Positions 25,225-33,482 of a stretch of DNA of 44,020 nucleotides are shown piece after piece (position 1 is the stretch's first letter; every line of letters begins with the position of its first letter). The position numbers and the translations under genes are program-made. Below the pieces are notes generated by a model. The model was not told the origin of the DNA and searched no databases. It was given only the letters and a program-made list of their open reading frames with translations. The stretch is from UBA6168 sp964573725. GTDB taxonomy: Bacteria > Bacteroidota > Bacteroidia > Chitinophagales > Saprospiraceae. The stretch spans positions 1 to 44,020 of the forward strand of contig CAZNLJ010000039.1 in the NCBI GenBank assembly GCA_964573725.1, read 5' to 3'.

Positions 25225-26034
25225 TCAGTTGCCGCCCAAAATCATGGGTAGGCCGTCCGCACCACCTACGACGATCACTTTCGTGTTTTCGGATTTCGCC
25301 AGTTGGAGGGTCGCCTCGATCCCCTTGTCCTTGAGAATGTTGTTCGACAAGCTCGCGTTCAGGATCTGGTTGGCCTTGGATTTCGCCTCCGCCTCGATGA
25401 TCCTCCGCTCGGCTTCCTTCCGCTCCTGTTGCAGGATGTACTCGTACTTCAGGGCCTGTTGTTCGGCCTGGATCTTTTCCTCGATGGCGTTCTTGACCCG
25501 GTCCGGCAAGGCGATGTCCCGGATCAACGTCGCCTTCAGGTTGACAAAATTCTCGCTCAGGTTGGCCTCAATCGATTCCTGGATCATGGACTGGACCTCC
25601 TCCCGCCGGGAAGAGTACAGTTCCTCCGGCTGGAAACGGCCGATGACCTGCCGCACGGCGGACCGGATCTCCGGCCGCACCAGCGAGTTGACGTAATCCC
25701 GGCCGAAATTCTCATGCAGGTGGCCGATGTTGTCGTACTGCGGGTGCGCCCGCACCGTGACGTCCACCTCGATGGTCAAGCCGTTGCTGGACAAGACCTC
25801 CAGGGACTCCTCCAGTTGGGTTTCGCGGACGTCGTAGACATACATCGAGTTCCAGGGCGCCACGATGTGGAAGCCCGGTGTATAAATGTTTTCCTTGTCC
25901 AACCCACCCGAGAACGGCCGGAATATCACGCCCCGCTCCCCGGCGTCGATGGTCAGGAAGGTGGAGCTGGCGATGACGAGGAATACCAGGAAGCCGGCGA
26001 ATGCCAGGGCGAGGGTGGAGACTTTCTTGTTCAT
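25225..26034 (-). CDS. Prohibitin-family (SPFH) membrane protein
   Basis: A 269-residue protein with one N-terminal membrane segment (LALAFAGFLVFLVIASSTFL) followed by an SPFH/prohibitin domain (IDAGERGVIFRPFSGGL to about residue 190) and a long charged helix (KNAIEEKIQAEQQALKYEYILQ) ending in a short hydrophobic C-terminus. The family forms ring-like membrane scaffolds and often regulates FtsH-type proteases, as HflC/HflK do; which role applies here is unknown. The ATG at 26034 is used as it sits just before the membrane segment. The gene is single and divergent from the DksA-like gene. Confidence 0.9.
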   Translation of the reverse strand: MNKKVSTLALAFAGFLVFLVIASSTFLTIDAGERGVIFRPFSGGLDKENIYTPGFHIVAPWNSMYVYDVRETQLEESLEVLSSNGLTIEVDVTVRAHPQYDNIGHLHENFGRDYVNSLVRPEIRSAVRQVIGRFQPEELYSSRREEVQSMIQESIEANLSENFVNLKATLIRDIALPDRVKNAIEEKIQAEQQALKYEYILQQERKEAERRIIEAEAKSKANQILNASLSNNILKDKGIEATLQLAKSENTKVIVVGGADGLPMILGGN

Positions 26035-26412
26035 AATCCGTGCAAGGTCTTGGTGAATGTGCGGGAACCTGCCGTTCCGACGGATCGGTGCCGCCGGAAA
26101 CCTGCCGCTTCCCCCATGGGTAAAAATAGCATTTTTCGGCGGGTGGGCCTCCTTTTGTCCCCCCTGTGGCAAGGTTTTTCGGTCGGATTTGAACTTTTAC
26201 CCCTGTTTTCTCCTTTACTGGTACACCTGTTGCCACGGTGCCTGCTTCCGAGGGCTTCCACCGCGCCGACCGGTCGCCGGGTCCGGATTGTCCGCCAGGC
26301 CGGCCGTAGCGGCAAACAATACCACAGGCGTACATATTCATAATTTTTTGCGGTGCGTTTAACTTTTATTGCCTTACTTTTGTACGCCTTTTATCCGAAA
26401 ATCTGAAAATCA
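26035..26412. other. Divergent non-coding spacer, 378 bases
   Basis: It contains a promoter box for the plus-strand DksA-like gene (26375-26382) and, on the minus strand, TATTTTTA at 26121-26128, a weak -7 candidate for the prohibitin gene. I see no gene or repeat in the rest. Confidence 0.6.
26375..26382 (+). promoter_or_regulatory. -7 box for the DksA-like gene
   Basis: TACTTTTG, a full match to TAnnTTTG, 30 bases before the ATG at 26413. A TTTG at 26347-26350 could be the -33 box, though the 24-base spacing is longer than the usual 19-21. Confidence 0.5.
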
Positions 26413-27120
26413 ATGGAACAGAACGTAACAACCATACGCTATTCTGATTCCGAACTCGAAGAGTTCCGGGAAATCGTTGAAAAAAAGTTGGCTACGGCGA
26501 AAGAGGAACTGGGCTACCTCCAGGAACAGATCTTGGAAATCACCGAAAACAGCGGCGATGACCATGGAGGGGATTGGATGGACGACAGCAGTACCAACAA
26601 TGATATTGAGTTCCTGAACAATATGGCCATCCGGCAACGGAAATATATCCAGGACCTCGAGAATGCGCTCGTCCGCATCAAGAACAAGACCTACGGCATC
26701 TGCATGGTGACCGGCCAACTGATTGACAAGCGCCGCCTGCTGGCGGTCCCCACCGCCACCAAAAGCGTGGAGGCCAAGACCGCCCAAGGCTCCGAAGCCC
26801 CCAAACCGCCGGAAAAGAAACCCGTCTCCCCGGAGGTCAAGGAGAAAGTGGAGAAAACCGTCCCCGCTTCCCCCAAGATCATCACCAAGGTCATCCGCAA
26901 ACCCAAACCGGGCGCACCCGCCAAACCGGTCGATATCGACGACGACGACGACCTGGATTTCGACTTCGAAAAGGATTACACGTATGATGGCGGCGGCAAC
27001 GGCTCCGACGACGATTCGGATATGGATTACGACAAGTCCGGCGGTACGGACGAACAACCGGATATGTTCGATGATGGGGCCGATTCCGCCGACGACGGCG
27101 GCGGCGATGATGATTATTGA
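26413..27120 (+). CDS. DksA/TraR-like protein with long acidic tail
   Basis: A 235-residue cytoplasmic protein. Residues 10-120 resemble the Bacteroidota DksA/TraR family: a coiled-coil hairpin (ELEEFREIVEKKLATAKEEL and IRQRKYIQDLENALVRIKN) and the globular block TYGICMVTGQLIDKRRLLAVP. DksA binds RNA polymerase in the secondary channel during starvation response. The zinc site is degenerate: Cys97 is the only cysteine, against four in canonical DksA, a state I believe common in this phylum. After residue 120 comes a Pro/Lys-rich linker and an extremely acidic tail from about 174 to the end (IDDDDDLDFDFEKDY, then Gly/Asp-rich). The tail makes it about twice the usual 120-130 residues. A strong terminator follows. 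Confidence 0.85.
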   Translation: MEQNVTTIRYSDSELEEFREIVEKKLATAKEELGYLQEQILEITENSGDDHGGDWMDDSSTNNDIEFLNNMAIRQRKYIQDLENALVRIKNKTYGICMVTGQLIDKRRLLAVPTATKSVEAKTAQGSEAPKPPEKKPVSPEVKEKVEKTVPASPKIITKVIRKPKPGAPAKPVDIDDDDDLDFDFEKDYTYDGGGNGSDDDSDMDYDKSGGTDEQPDMFDDGADSADDGGGDDDY

Positions 27121-27232
27121 GGACGCGCTCCGGCTGCCATCCTTGCTTGGGGGGAACCATGCCGCCTCCGTCGGTGCACGCTTCCCCCGGATATTCCTGC
27201 CGCCCTCCGTTGACCTGCGCCTGCTACAGGCG

Positions 27233-27274
27233 CGACGAATGCGTGCCGCTTCCGGCGCGCATTCGTCGTTTTGT
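27233..27274 (+). terminator. Strong intrinsic terminator of the DksA-like gene
   Basis: CGACGAATGCG at 27233-27243 pairs perfectly with CGCATTCGTCG at 27258-27268. Pairing continues inward through a G-U pair to a CTTC loop, about 16 bp in total, followed by TTTTG. It lies 113 bases after the stop. Confidence 0.85.
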
Positions 27275-27299
27275 CCCCCCTGGAACTCACCTTTTGCAC

Positions 27300-27715
27300 C
27301 TTAAAAACCAAATCGAATATTTTGATGGTAAGGTCCGCATGATTTTATACATGCGTAAGTGCTCCTGGTCCCAAGGGTCTTCATGGCGCTTCCCGCCCTT
27401 TGGACAGGACGGCCGGCGGGGGGCCCCAGCACCCCCCCCGCGCGGCCCCACAAAAAGGTGGGGTGGAGGGGTTTAGCCCCCCCCGGGTTTGTTGGGGGGT
27501 GTGCACCAAAGGGNNNNNNNNNNGGCCCCCCGTGTTCTTGCGGGGGCGCCCCGTCTTTGTGTGCGGCGGGCGGGGGGCCCCCCCCCCCCCCCCCCGGGCC
27601 GTCCCGAAAAATTCTTGGGGTGCAGGGCTTAGCCCCGCACCCTTTTTGGTGCGGGGTGTAGCACATCTGCGGGTTTGATGAATAAAAATCAGAAAATCAA
27701 TGCTTTGTGATTTAT
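27300..27715 (+). repeat. Dispersed GC-rich repeat, copy A (expanded)
   Basis: This block is the inverted counterpart of copy B at 43.6-43.9 kb. Shared landmarks in order are: ACCAAATCGA with TTTGATGGTAAGGT after it; GCGTAAG; GCGCTTCCC; GGACAGGACGG; a hairpin GGGTGC-GGGC-TTA-GCCC-GCACCC followed by TTTTT (27630s); GTAGCACATC; and AAAATCAATG. Relative to copy B the middle is greatly expanded by extra G/C blocks (including a second GGGTTTAGCCCC-like hairpin), an assembly gap and a C run. The hairpin with its T tail looks like a terminator. No ORF in it is believable. Confidence 0.75.
27514..27523. other. Assembly gap (10 Ns)
   Basis: Ten undetermined bases inside copy A of the GC-rich repeat. 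A run of about 19 Cs follows at about 27578-27596. Length and sequence of 27420-27640 are unreliable. Confidence 0.95.
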
Positions 27716-28211
27716 TATCCCGTAGGGTTGCGGTGCGGAAGATGAGTTGGAGCCACACCGCCCGTCCGGCAGGCCGGTGTCCCGAAGAGAGGGGAAGCAG
27801 GCAGTATTATCGGGAAGGATAAGAATAACCCGCCCGCATCATCCGCCCGCCGTTCCGGTGCCCGGTGCAACCGGGCGGATCCATGGCTTTCCTGACTTCC
27901 GGGGGAGATTCCCTGCATCATTTCCGACAAGCGGTCCAAGCGCCGGAAAAGCTCACCGATTCGCTTGTTCCGCAGCCTTTTCATCCCCTGTTTCGGGGAG
28001 GCCGCCTTCCTTCCTGCCCGGGGCCGCATCCCTGCTCCGAAGCGGCGCAGCCGACGAGCGCCCTGCGGGATATCCGCGGATGGCGGAACCGCATGGGGCC
28101 TGGTCATCGGCAAGCGGACGGCCGACAGGCACGGCGGCCCCGCGGAGGGGTGGCCGGGACCGGCCGGTGTGGCCGCCGTCCCGCTGCGGTTTGCGGCAGC
28201 GTGCGGGTCCC
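27716..28211. other. Gene-free GC-rich stretch
   Basis: About 500 bases between copy A and the end of the geranylgeranyl-reductase-like gene. Several frames are open by virtue of high GC, but none shows a domain, signal peptide or coding-like composition. I see no RNA gene. Confidence 0.5.
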
Positions 28212-29459
28212 TTAGGTACCCCGGTGCCAGATCATACGGGCCCAAAAGAGGGGGTTGGTCGCTTTCTTCCGGACCTCCATGTCCGTGTACATCTGTGCGA
28301 TCGTATCGATCAGGGTCCGGTTGCGGACGGCGATGCCCGAGAGCCGGTTGATCAGCCAGGGCCGGGCCATCATTTTCTGGAGGCGGTAGCTGAGCTCCAT
28401 TTCCTTTCCCAACACCCGCGCCACGCGGACATCATACGCCTGCAGGGCCGCTGCGGAAAAATCACCGGCGGCGAGGCCGGCAGCCGCTTGTTCGGCCGCG
28501 ATGAAGCCGCTGTAGATGGCATTGCCGATGCCCTCCCCGCTCAAGGGATCGATCAGGTGGCCTGCATCGCCTACCAACAGGAAATGGTCGCCCGACAAGG
28601 GTCGGCGCTTGGAGCCCAGGGGCAGACCGAACCCGGTGACCTTCCCTTCCAGGGTCGCCTCCCGGAAGCGTTCGCGCAGGACCGGATGCCCTTCGATCAG
28701 TTCCGCCAGTCCCTTCTTTAGGTTGTACCGGCGGCGGCGGATGAAATCGCTGCGCATACCGATTCCGACGTTCGTATAACCGTTGGGGAGGGGGAAGATC
28801 CACAGGTAGCCCGGGGTGATGTCCTTGAGGAAATGCAGTTCGATGAAACCGTCGGGATGCATCCCCTTGACATCTCGGTAATAGGCGCGGACCGCCCCGG
28901 CGTGGTGGCGTTCGTCCTTGGCCAGGCCGGCATGGTGGCGGGAGAAGGCGGAGTGGGCGCCGTTGGCGACCACCAGGAGCCGGCAATGGAGGTCGGGGCC
29001 GCCATCCGCCCGCGACACCCGGTATCCGGTCTCCGTACGTTCGTAGCCGTTGATGTCCACCCCTTCCAGGAACCGGATGTCCGGGCGTTTCCGGACCGCC
29101 TCGACGAGGTGGTTGTCGAAATCGACCCGGCGACTGACATAACCTTGCCGCGGGTCGGTGGCCGGCTGGTATCGGGACCGGTAGGGGACGTCCACCGTCC
29201 TGCCGTTCGGTGCGACGAACCGGATGCCCCACACATCCGTCTGGATGGCCGGATCCGCATCGAAGCTGGCCATGATCTGCGGGTCGATGCGGTTGAGGAC
29301 GACCATGGCCTTGCCGCTGATGGCATCCCCGCAGATCTTGTCGCGCGGGAAGACCGCCTTGTCGACGAGGGTGCAGGGGATGCCCAGTTGACTGAGCTTG
29401 AGTGCGGTGGCGGCCCCGCCGGGGCCGGCCCCGACGATGCAGATGTCCGAGTCGGTCAT
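28212..29459 (-). CDS. Geranylgeranyl-reductase-family FAD oxidoreductase
   Basis: A 415-residue flavoprotein. FAD-binding motifs are VGAGPGGAATALKLSQLG at the N-terminus and LLVGDAGHLIDPLSGEGIG in the middle; the second block is typical of the geranylgeranyl reductase / digeranylgeranylglycerophospholipid reductase family. Members saturate isoprenoid chains of quinones, chlorophyll or lipids; similar proteins also act as halogenases or hydroxylases. The substrate here is unknown; menaquinone side chains or other prenyl lipids are candidates. It is the last gene of the minus-strand run from pth and lies 28 bases after ligA. The ATG at 29459 is placed directly before the FAD motif. Confidence 0.85.
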   Translation of the reverse strand: MTDSDICIVGAGPGGAATALKLSQLGIPCTLVDKAVFPRDKICGDAISGKAMVVLNRIDPQIMASFDADPAIQTDVWGIRFVAPNGRTVDVPYRSRYQPATDPRQGYVSRRVDFDNHLVEAVRKRPDIRFLEGVDINGYERTETGYRVSRADGGPDLHCRLLVVANGAHSAFSRHHAGLAKDERHHAGAVRAYYRDVKGMHPDGFIELHFLKDITPGYLWIFPLPNGYTNVGIGMRSDFIRRRRYNLKKGLAELIEGHPVLRERFREATLEGKVTGFGLPLGSKRRPLSGDHFLLVGDAGHLIDPLSGEGIGNAIYSGFIAAEQAAAGLAAGDFSAAALQAYDVRVARVLGKEMELSYRLQKMMARPWLINRLSGIAVRNRTLIDTIAQMYTDMEVRKKATNPLFWARMIWHRGT

Positions 29460-29487
29460 GGGTGCTTTTTTTCGAAGGGTGAATGTA

Positions 29488-31629
29488 TCAGGTGGCCGTC
29501 AGGTCGAGGAACTCGTCCTCCGTCAGGATACGGACGGTTCCGACCGCCTGTGCTTTCTTGAGTTTGCTGCCGGGAGAATCGCCGATGACCAGGATGTCCA
29601 GGTTGCCGCTCACGGCGCTGATGTTCCGGGCCCCGGCGGCGGCGGCGCGGGCCTGCGCCTCCTTCCGTCCCATGCGGGTGAGCGTTCCGGTGAACAGGAT
29701 GGTCTTGCCGGCCAGGGGGGCATCGGCGGCGACGGCCGCCGGCCGGTCTTCCTCCGTTTGGCTGAGGTTGACCCCCAGCGACTCCATTTCCCGGAGCATG
29801 GCCACGTTCTCCGGCCGGCTGAAGTAGCGCATGACATGATGGGCCACCACCGGCCCGATGTCCTGGATGCGGAGGAAACGGGCTTCGTCCCAATCGCACA
29901 AATCCAGCACATGGTGGATTTCCGCCGCCAGCAGCTTGCTGGCCCGGATACCGAGGTGGTGGATGGACAGCGCGTGGAGCAGGCGGTGGATGGGGTTCCT
30001 TTTCGCCTTTTCCACGGCCGTGCGCAGGTTGGCGGCCGAGCGTTCGCCGAAATTTTCGAGCGAGGCGATCTTGCCGTAGTCGAGCCGGTAGATGTCCGCC
30101 AGGTTGTGCAACCATCCCAGGCGGTAGAAACGTTCGACGATGGCTTCCCCAAATCCATCGATATCCATGGCGTTCTTGCTGACGTGGTGGATCATCCGTT
30201 GCAGCAGCTGCGCCTCGCAGGCCGGATTTTCACAGCGCCAGGCGGCCTCGTCCTCCTGCCGGACCAGCGGGGCATGGCAGACCGGGCAGTTTTTCGGGAA
30301 CACGATCGGTGTCTCCTCCCCGGTCCGGAGTTCCTCCATGGGTTTGACGATATAGGGAATGACGTCGCCGGCACGTTCCACCAGGACGATGTCGCCCAGC
30401 CGGATATCCTTGTTGCGGATGAAATCCTCGTTGTGGAGGGAGACGCTGGCAATGGTGACGCCGGCCAGCGGGACCGGTTCGAGTTTGGCGACCGGGGTGA
30501 TGTTGCCCACCTTGCCGACCTGGAACTCGACCCCTTTCAATTTGGTGGTGGCCTGTTTGGCCTGGAACTTGAACGCGATGGCCCAGCGCGGATGGTGGGC
30601 CGTGGATCCGGCCCGCCGTTGCAGGGAAAGGTCGTCGACCTTGACGACCATCCCGTCGATCTCGTAAGGGTAGGACTCCCGGTCCGCCTGCCACCGGTCA
30701 CAAAAGGCGACCACTTCCTGGATATTTTGGCAGACCTTGCGTTCCGGCCGTTCCGCCGACTTGCGCGGCACCTTGAAGCCGAGGGATTCCAACAGGTCGA
30801 TGGTCGCACCATGGGTGTGCAGGCCTTCGAGGACCTGCCGGCCCTGTGCATCCTCGGCGAAGCCGAGCTGGTAGACGAAGGCTTCGATCCGGCGGGCGGC
30901 CGTTTCCGCGGGGTCCTTGGTCCGCAGCCCCCCGGTGGCGGCGTTCCGCGGATTGGCGAAGAGGGGCTGGTCGTCCAGTTCCCGTGCGTCGTTCAGGGCC
31001 TGGAACACCTCCTTGCGGATGATTGCTTCCCCGCGGAGTTCCACCCGGGCGATGCCGTACCGGGAGAATTCGGCCCGCAGGGGAACCGAGCGGACCGTCC
31101 GGATATTCGGGGTGATGTCATCGCCGGCGAATCCGTTCCCGCGGGTGGCGGCACGGACCAGGTGGTCGTGCTCGTAGACCAGCGCGATGGTTCCGCCGTC
31201 GAATTTGGGTTCCACGCAATAGGCGACGGGCTGGTCCGCCGGCATTCCCAGGTAGTTGTGCAGCCGCTCGTCGAAGCCGAACAGGTCGGCCGCATCATAG
31301 CTGTTGTCGAGGGACAGCATCGGCGTCAGGTGTTCGACCGTCTCGAATTCGTCCGTCAGCCCGCCGCTGACGCGCTGGGTGGGGGAATCCGGCCGGACCA
31401 GGTCCGGGAAACGGCTTTCCACCGCCTTGAGCAAACGGAACAGGGTGTCGTAGGCAAAGTCGCTGAGGACCGGCGCATCCAGGGCGTAGTACCGCCAGTC
31501 GTGATAGCGCAGGAGTGCCGCCAGTTCGGCCGCCAGCGATTCGGCCGCCCCGCGGTCTTCCGGAACCTTCGCATCCTGGAGGGCCATCGACCGGTCGGTC
31601 AGCCTCCGCTGTTCTTCCTGTGTGTACAT
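29488..31629 (-). CDS. ligA: NAD-dependent DNA ligase
   Basis: Seals nicks in DNA during replication and repair. The 713-residue protein has all the LigA domains in order: domain Ia (LLRYHDWRYYALDAPVLSDFAYD), the adenylation domain with nucleophilic Lys142 in EPKFDGG, the OB fold (GKVGNITPVAKLEPV), a four-cysteine zinc finger (CPVCHAPL, CENPAC), helix-hairpin-helix repeats, and a C-terminal BRCT domain (LAGKTILFTGTLTRMGRKEA). The catalytic motif is KFDG rather than the commoner KLDG or KIDG, and the N-terminus is about 25 residues longer than in E. coli. It is fourth in a five-gene run, 28 bases after the GtrA-family gene. Confidence 0.97.
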   Translation of the reverse strand: MYTQEEQRRLTDRSMALQDAKVPEDRGAAESLAAELAALLRYHDWRYYALDAPVLSDFAYDTLFRLLKAVESRFPDLVRPDSPTQRVSGGLTDEFETVEHLTPMLSLDNSYDAADLFGFDERLHNYLGMPADQPVAYCVEPKFDGGTIALVYEHDHLVRAATRGNGFAGDDITPNIRTVRSVPLRAEFSRYGIARVELRGEAIIRKEVFQALNDARELDDQPLFANPRNAATGGLRTKDPAETAARRIEAFVYQLGFAEDAQGRQVLEGLHTHGATIDLLESLGFKVPRKSAERPERKVCQNIQEVVAFCDRWQADRESYPYEIDGMVVKVDDLSLQRRAGSTAHHPRWAIAFKFQAKQATTKLKGVEFQVGKVGNITPVAKLEPVPLAGVTIASVSLHNEDFIRNKDIRLGDIVLVERAGDVIPYIVKPMEELRTGEETPIVFPKNCPVCHAPLVRQEDEAAWRCENPACEAQLLQRMIHHVSKNAMDIDGFGEAIVERFYRLGWLHNLADIYRLDYGKIASLENFGERSAANLRTAVEKAKRNPIHRLLHALSIHHLGIRASKLLAAEIHHVLDLCDWDEARFLRIQDIGPVVAHHVMRYFSRPENVAMLREMESLGVNLSQTEEDRPAAVAADAPLAGKTILFTGTLTRMGRKEAQARAAAAGARNISAVSGNLDILVIGDSPGSKLKKAQAVGTVRILTEDEFLDLTAT

Positions 31630-31657
31630 GGTGTGTCGATTGGATGGGCAAGTTAAG

Positions 31658-32071
31658 TCATGTCCTGAAAATACGGCGTTCGAAAGCGTACCGCTTGGTG
31701 TAAAAGTTGAAGAAAAAGAGCAGTCCGGTCACCAATCCCTTTGCCAGGAAAGGTGCCGTGGACAAGCCGGGGGCCCGCAGCAGCAGGAAGAGGGTGGCCG
31801 TCCCCAAGCCCCAGCCCAGGGCCGAAAATGCCATGGACAGGAGGAAGGCCGTGCGGGTCCGCCGCCGCAGGTCGAAAATAAACCTTCTCTGCAGGTGGAA
31901 ATTGACCATGACCGCCACGGGATAGGAAATGCCGTGCGCCCACACCGGCGGGAGCGCAGCTTGTTGCAGGAGGGCGAACAGGCCGTAATCCACTCCGGTG
32001 GCGACGGCCGAGGAAACCAGGAACCGCGCCTTGGCGAGGAGGACGGGACGGGTCCGGGGCGGCCGCATCAT
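31658..32071 (-). CDS. GtrA-family membrane protein
   Basis: A 137-residue protein with four membrane segments, the GtrA layout: FLVSSAVATGVDYGLFALL, a second near VWAHGISYPVAVMVNF, a third at FLLSMAFSALGWGLGTATLF and a fourth at GLVTGLLFFFNFYTKRY. The family is proposed to flip or carry lipid-linked sugars for cell-surface polysaccharides. Its ATG at 32071 overlaps the stop of the preceding 5'-nucleotidase-like gene by four bases (ATGA), a strong sign of translational coupling. No glycosyltransferase gene is nearby, so the substrate is unknown. Confidence 0.88.
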   Translation of the reverse strand: MMRPPRTRPVLLAKARFLVSSAVATGVDYGLFALLQQAALPPVWAHGISYPVAVMVNFHLQRRFIFDLRRRTRTAFLLSMAFSALGWGLGTATLFLLLRAPGLSTAPFLAKGLVTGLLFFFNFYTKRYAFERRIFRT

Positions 32072-32676
32072 CCGGGCGTCGGCGGTGCCGGTTGGCCGGC
32101 GGCCAACTCCCCTTCGAAAAACATGCGGACTTCCGCCCAGTTGCCGACCCGGGTGTACCGGGTCTCGTCCAGGTTGTGCGAAGCCGTATACAGCAGCCCT
32201 TTCCCCGGGAAGGTCTCCAGGTTCCAGGCGTGGTCGTCGATCATGTAATCCGCCCGGATGATGCGCTTGTCGCCGCACAATACCAGCCGTTTCCAGCCGA
32301 TGGCTGGGAAATGCCGCTCCAACCAGTCGTATTTGTCCATCAGGGAATTCCGGAACTCGGTGGCGGCGGTGACGGCGAAGACGTCGTAATGGTCGCACAA
32401 CCACGTGACGACGGCCTGGCTGTCCGCCATGACGGGCAGGTCCGCGAAGAAGCCGGGCTCCTGGAGGTAGCCTCGCAGGTGCTCCGCATGGGGCAGCTGG
32501 TAGATCTTTTTTCCCCACCAGGCCGAGCGGTCGGGCCGGTGGCCGAAGTCGCGCGCGTAGAAATCCAGGAACTTGGGCACGACATCCGCGATGACCTCGT
32601 CCATGTCGAGGGCGATGACCTTCCGGCCGTGCGGACGGTCGGAATCGGTGCGGGTTGTCGGTCGCTGAAAATGCAT
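32068..32676 (-). CDS. 5'(3')-deoxyribonucleotidase-like HAD protein
   Basis: A 202-residue HAD-fold phosphatase of the NT5C type. Motif I is ALDMDEVIADVVPKF (D24, D26), motif II is in VTAATEFRNS, and the later block reads CGDKRIIRADYMIDDHAWNLE. The family dephosphorylates deoxynucleoside monophosphates and helps control dNTP pools; the substrate here is inferred. It is second in the run from pth (29-base gap) and overlaps the GtrA-family gene by four bases. The ATG at 32676 fits the family length; upstream sequence in frame overlaps pth and is not protein-like. Confidence 0.85.
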   Translation of the reverse strand: MHFQRPTTRTDSDRPHGRKVIALDMDEVIADVVPKFLDFYARDFGHRPDRSAWWGKKIYQLPHAEHLRGYLQEPGFFADLPVMADSQAVVTWLCDHYDVFAVTAATEFRNSLMDKYDWLERHFPAIGWKRLVLCGDKRIIRADYMIDDHAWNLETFPGKGLLYTASHNLDETRYTRVGNWAEVRMFFEGELAAGQPAPPTPG

Positions 32677-32705
32677 AGGAATCGTTTGAGGATGAGTGGG
32701 CCGGG

Positions 32706-33263
32706 TCAGTTGACCTGGCTCATGGCTTGTGCCGCCGGAAGGGTGCAGAAGGCCTGGATGCCCTGGGCCGCCTTGTCGAGGATGCCGGGCAGGGCGTCCC
32801 GCTCCGCGGCGGTCCATTCGCCCAGCACGTAATCGACCTGCTGGCTCTTGTGGAACTGGTTGCCGATGCCGATGCGGAGACGGGCATAGTCCTGCCCGCC
32901 GGTCAGTTGCTCCACGCTCTTGAGCCCGTTGTGTCCGGCATCGCTGCCTTTCAGCCGCAGCCGCAGTTGCCCGAAAGGCAGGTGGATGTCGTCGACCACC
33001 ACCAGCAGCTGTTCCTTGGGGATGCCCGCTTTCTGCAGCCAGTAGCGCACCGCCTTGCCGCTCAGATTCATGTAGGTGGAAGGTTTGAGGAGGACGAGGG
33101 TGCGTCCCTTGTGTCGGAGGGTGGCGACATCGCCCATGCTCTCCGTTTCGAAGCGGGCACCGAAAGCGGCCGCCAGGGTGTCCAGGGCCAGGAAGCCCGC
33201 GTTGTGGCGGGTATCCGTATACTTCGATCCGATGTTGCCGAGGCCGGCGATCAGGTATTTCAT
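32706..33263 (-). CDS. pth: Peptidyl-tRNA hydrolase
   Basis: Releases peptides from peptidyl-tRNA dropped by the ribosome. The 185-residue protein has every family landmark: the opening MKYLIAGLGNIGSKY with Asn10, TDTRHNAGF with catalytic His20, LLKPSTYMNLSGKAV, VVVDDIHLPFG with the conserved aspartate, and GSDAGHNGLKSV. It is the first gene of the minus-strand run pth, 5'-nucleotidase-like, GtrA, ligA, geranylgeranyl reductase. A TACTTTTG box lies 54 bases before the ATG. It is divergent from the ASPIC/UnbV lipoprotein gene. Confidence 0.97.
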   Translation of the reverse strand: MKYLIAGLGNIGSKYTDTRHNAGFLALDTLAAAFGARFETESMGDVATLRHKGRTLVLLKPSTYMNLSGKAVRYWLQKAGIPKEQLLVVVDDIHLPFGQLRLRLKGSDAGHNGLKSVEQLTGGQDYARLRIGIGNQFHKSQQVDYVLGEWTAAERDALPGILDKAAQGIQAFCTLPAAQAMSQVN

Positions 33264-33316
33264 GATGGGTTCGGGTATCTTTCCTTCGGAATGGCAGTCG
33301 GAAGCCGCCCTCGGTG

Positions 33317-33324
33317 CAAAAGTA
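33317..33324 (-). promoter_or_regulatory. -7 box for the pth run
   Basis: Reads TACTTTTG on the minus strand, a full match to TAnnTTTG, 53 bases before the pth ATG. It probably drives the whole five-gene run, as the following gaps are 29, -4, 28 and 28 bases. Confidence 0.5.
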
Positions 33325-33482
33325 ACAAACTGTTTCGAAAAGGGGGAAGGGTGGGGGAGCGGCCGGGCCGGTCCGGTGAGCGCCGGAAACCCACCGTCGT
33401 ATTTTTCGTTTGTTTGTTTGAAAAAAAGGAGAAATTTACGGGGACGTCCCTGTCGGAGCCCGGATACAAATCAAGATCGCGC

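Noticed and set aside
27300..27715. Protein-coding gene in the GC-rich repeat
   Set aside because: Frames run through an assembly gap and homopolymers and give Gly/Pro/Arg strings; the same block recurs as non-coding repeat at the window end.
27716..28245. Minus-strand ORF of 176 codons after the geranylgeranyl-reductase gene
   Set aside because: It starts inside the neighbouring gene, is rich in Arg/Pro/Gly, and shows no motif or signal.
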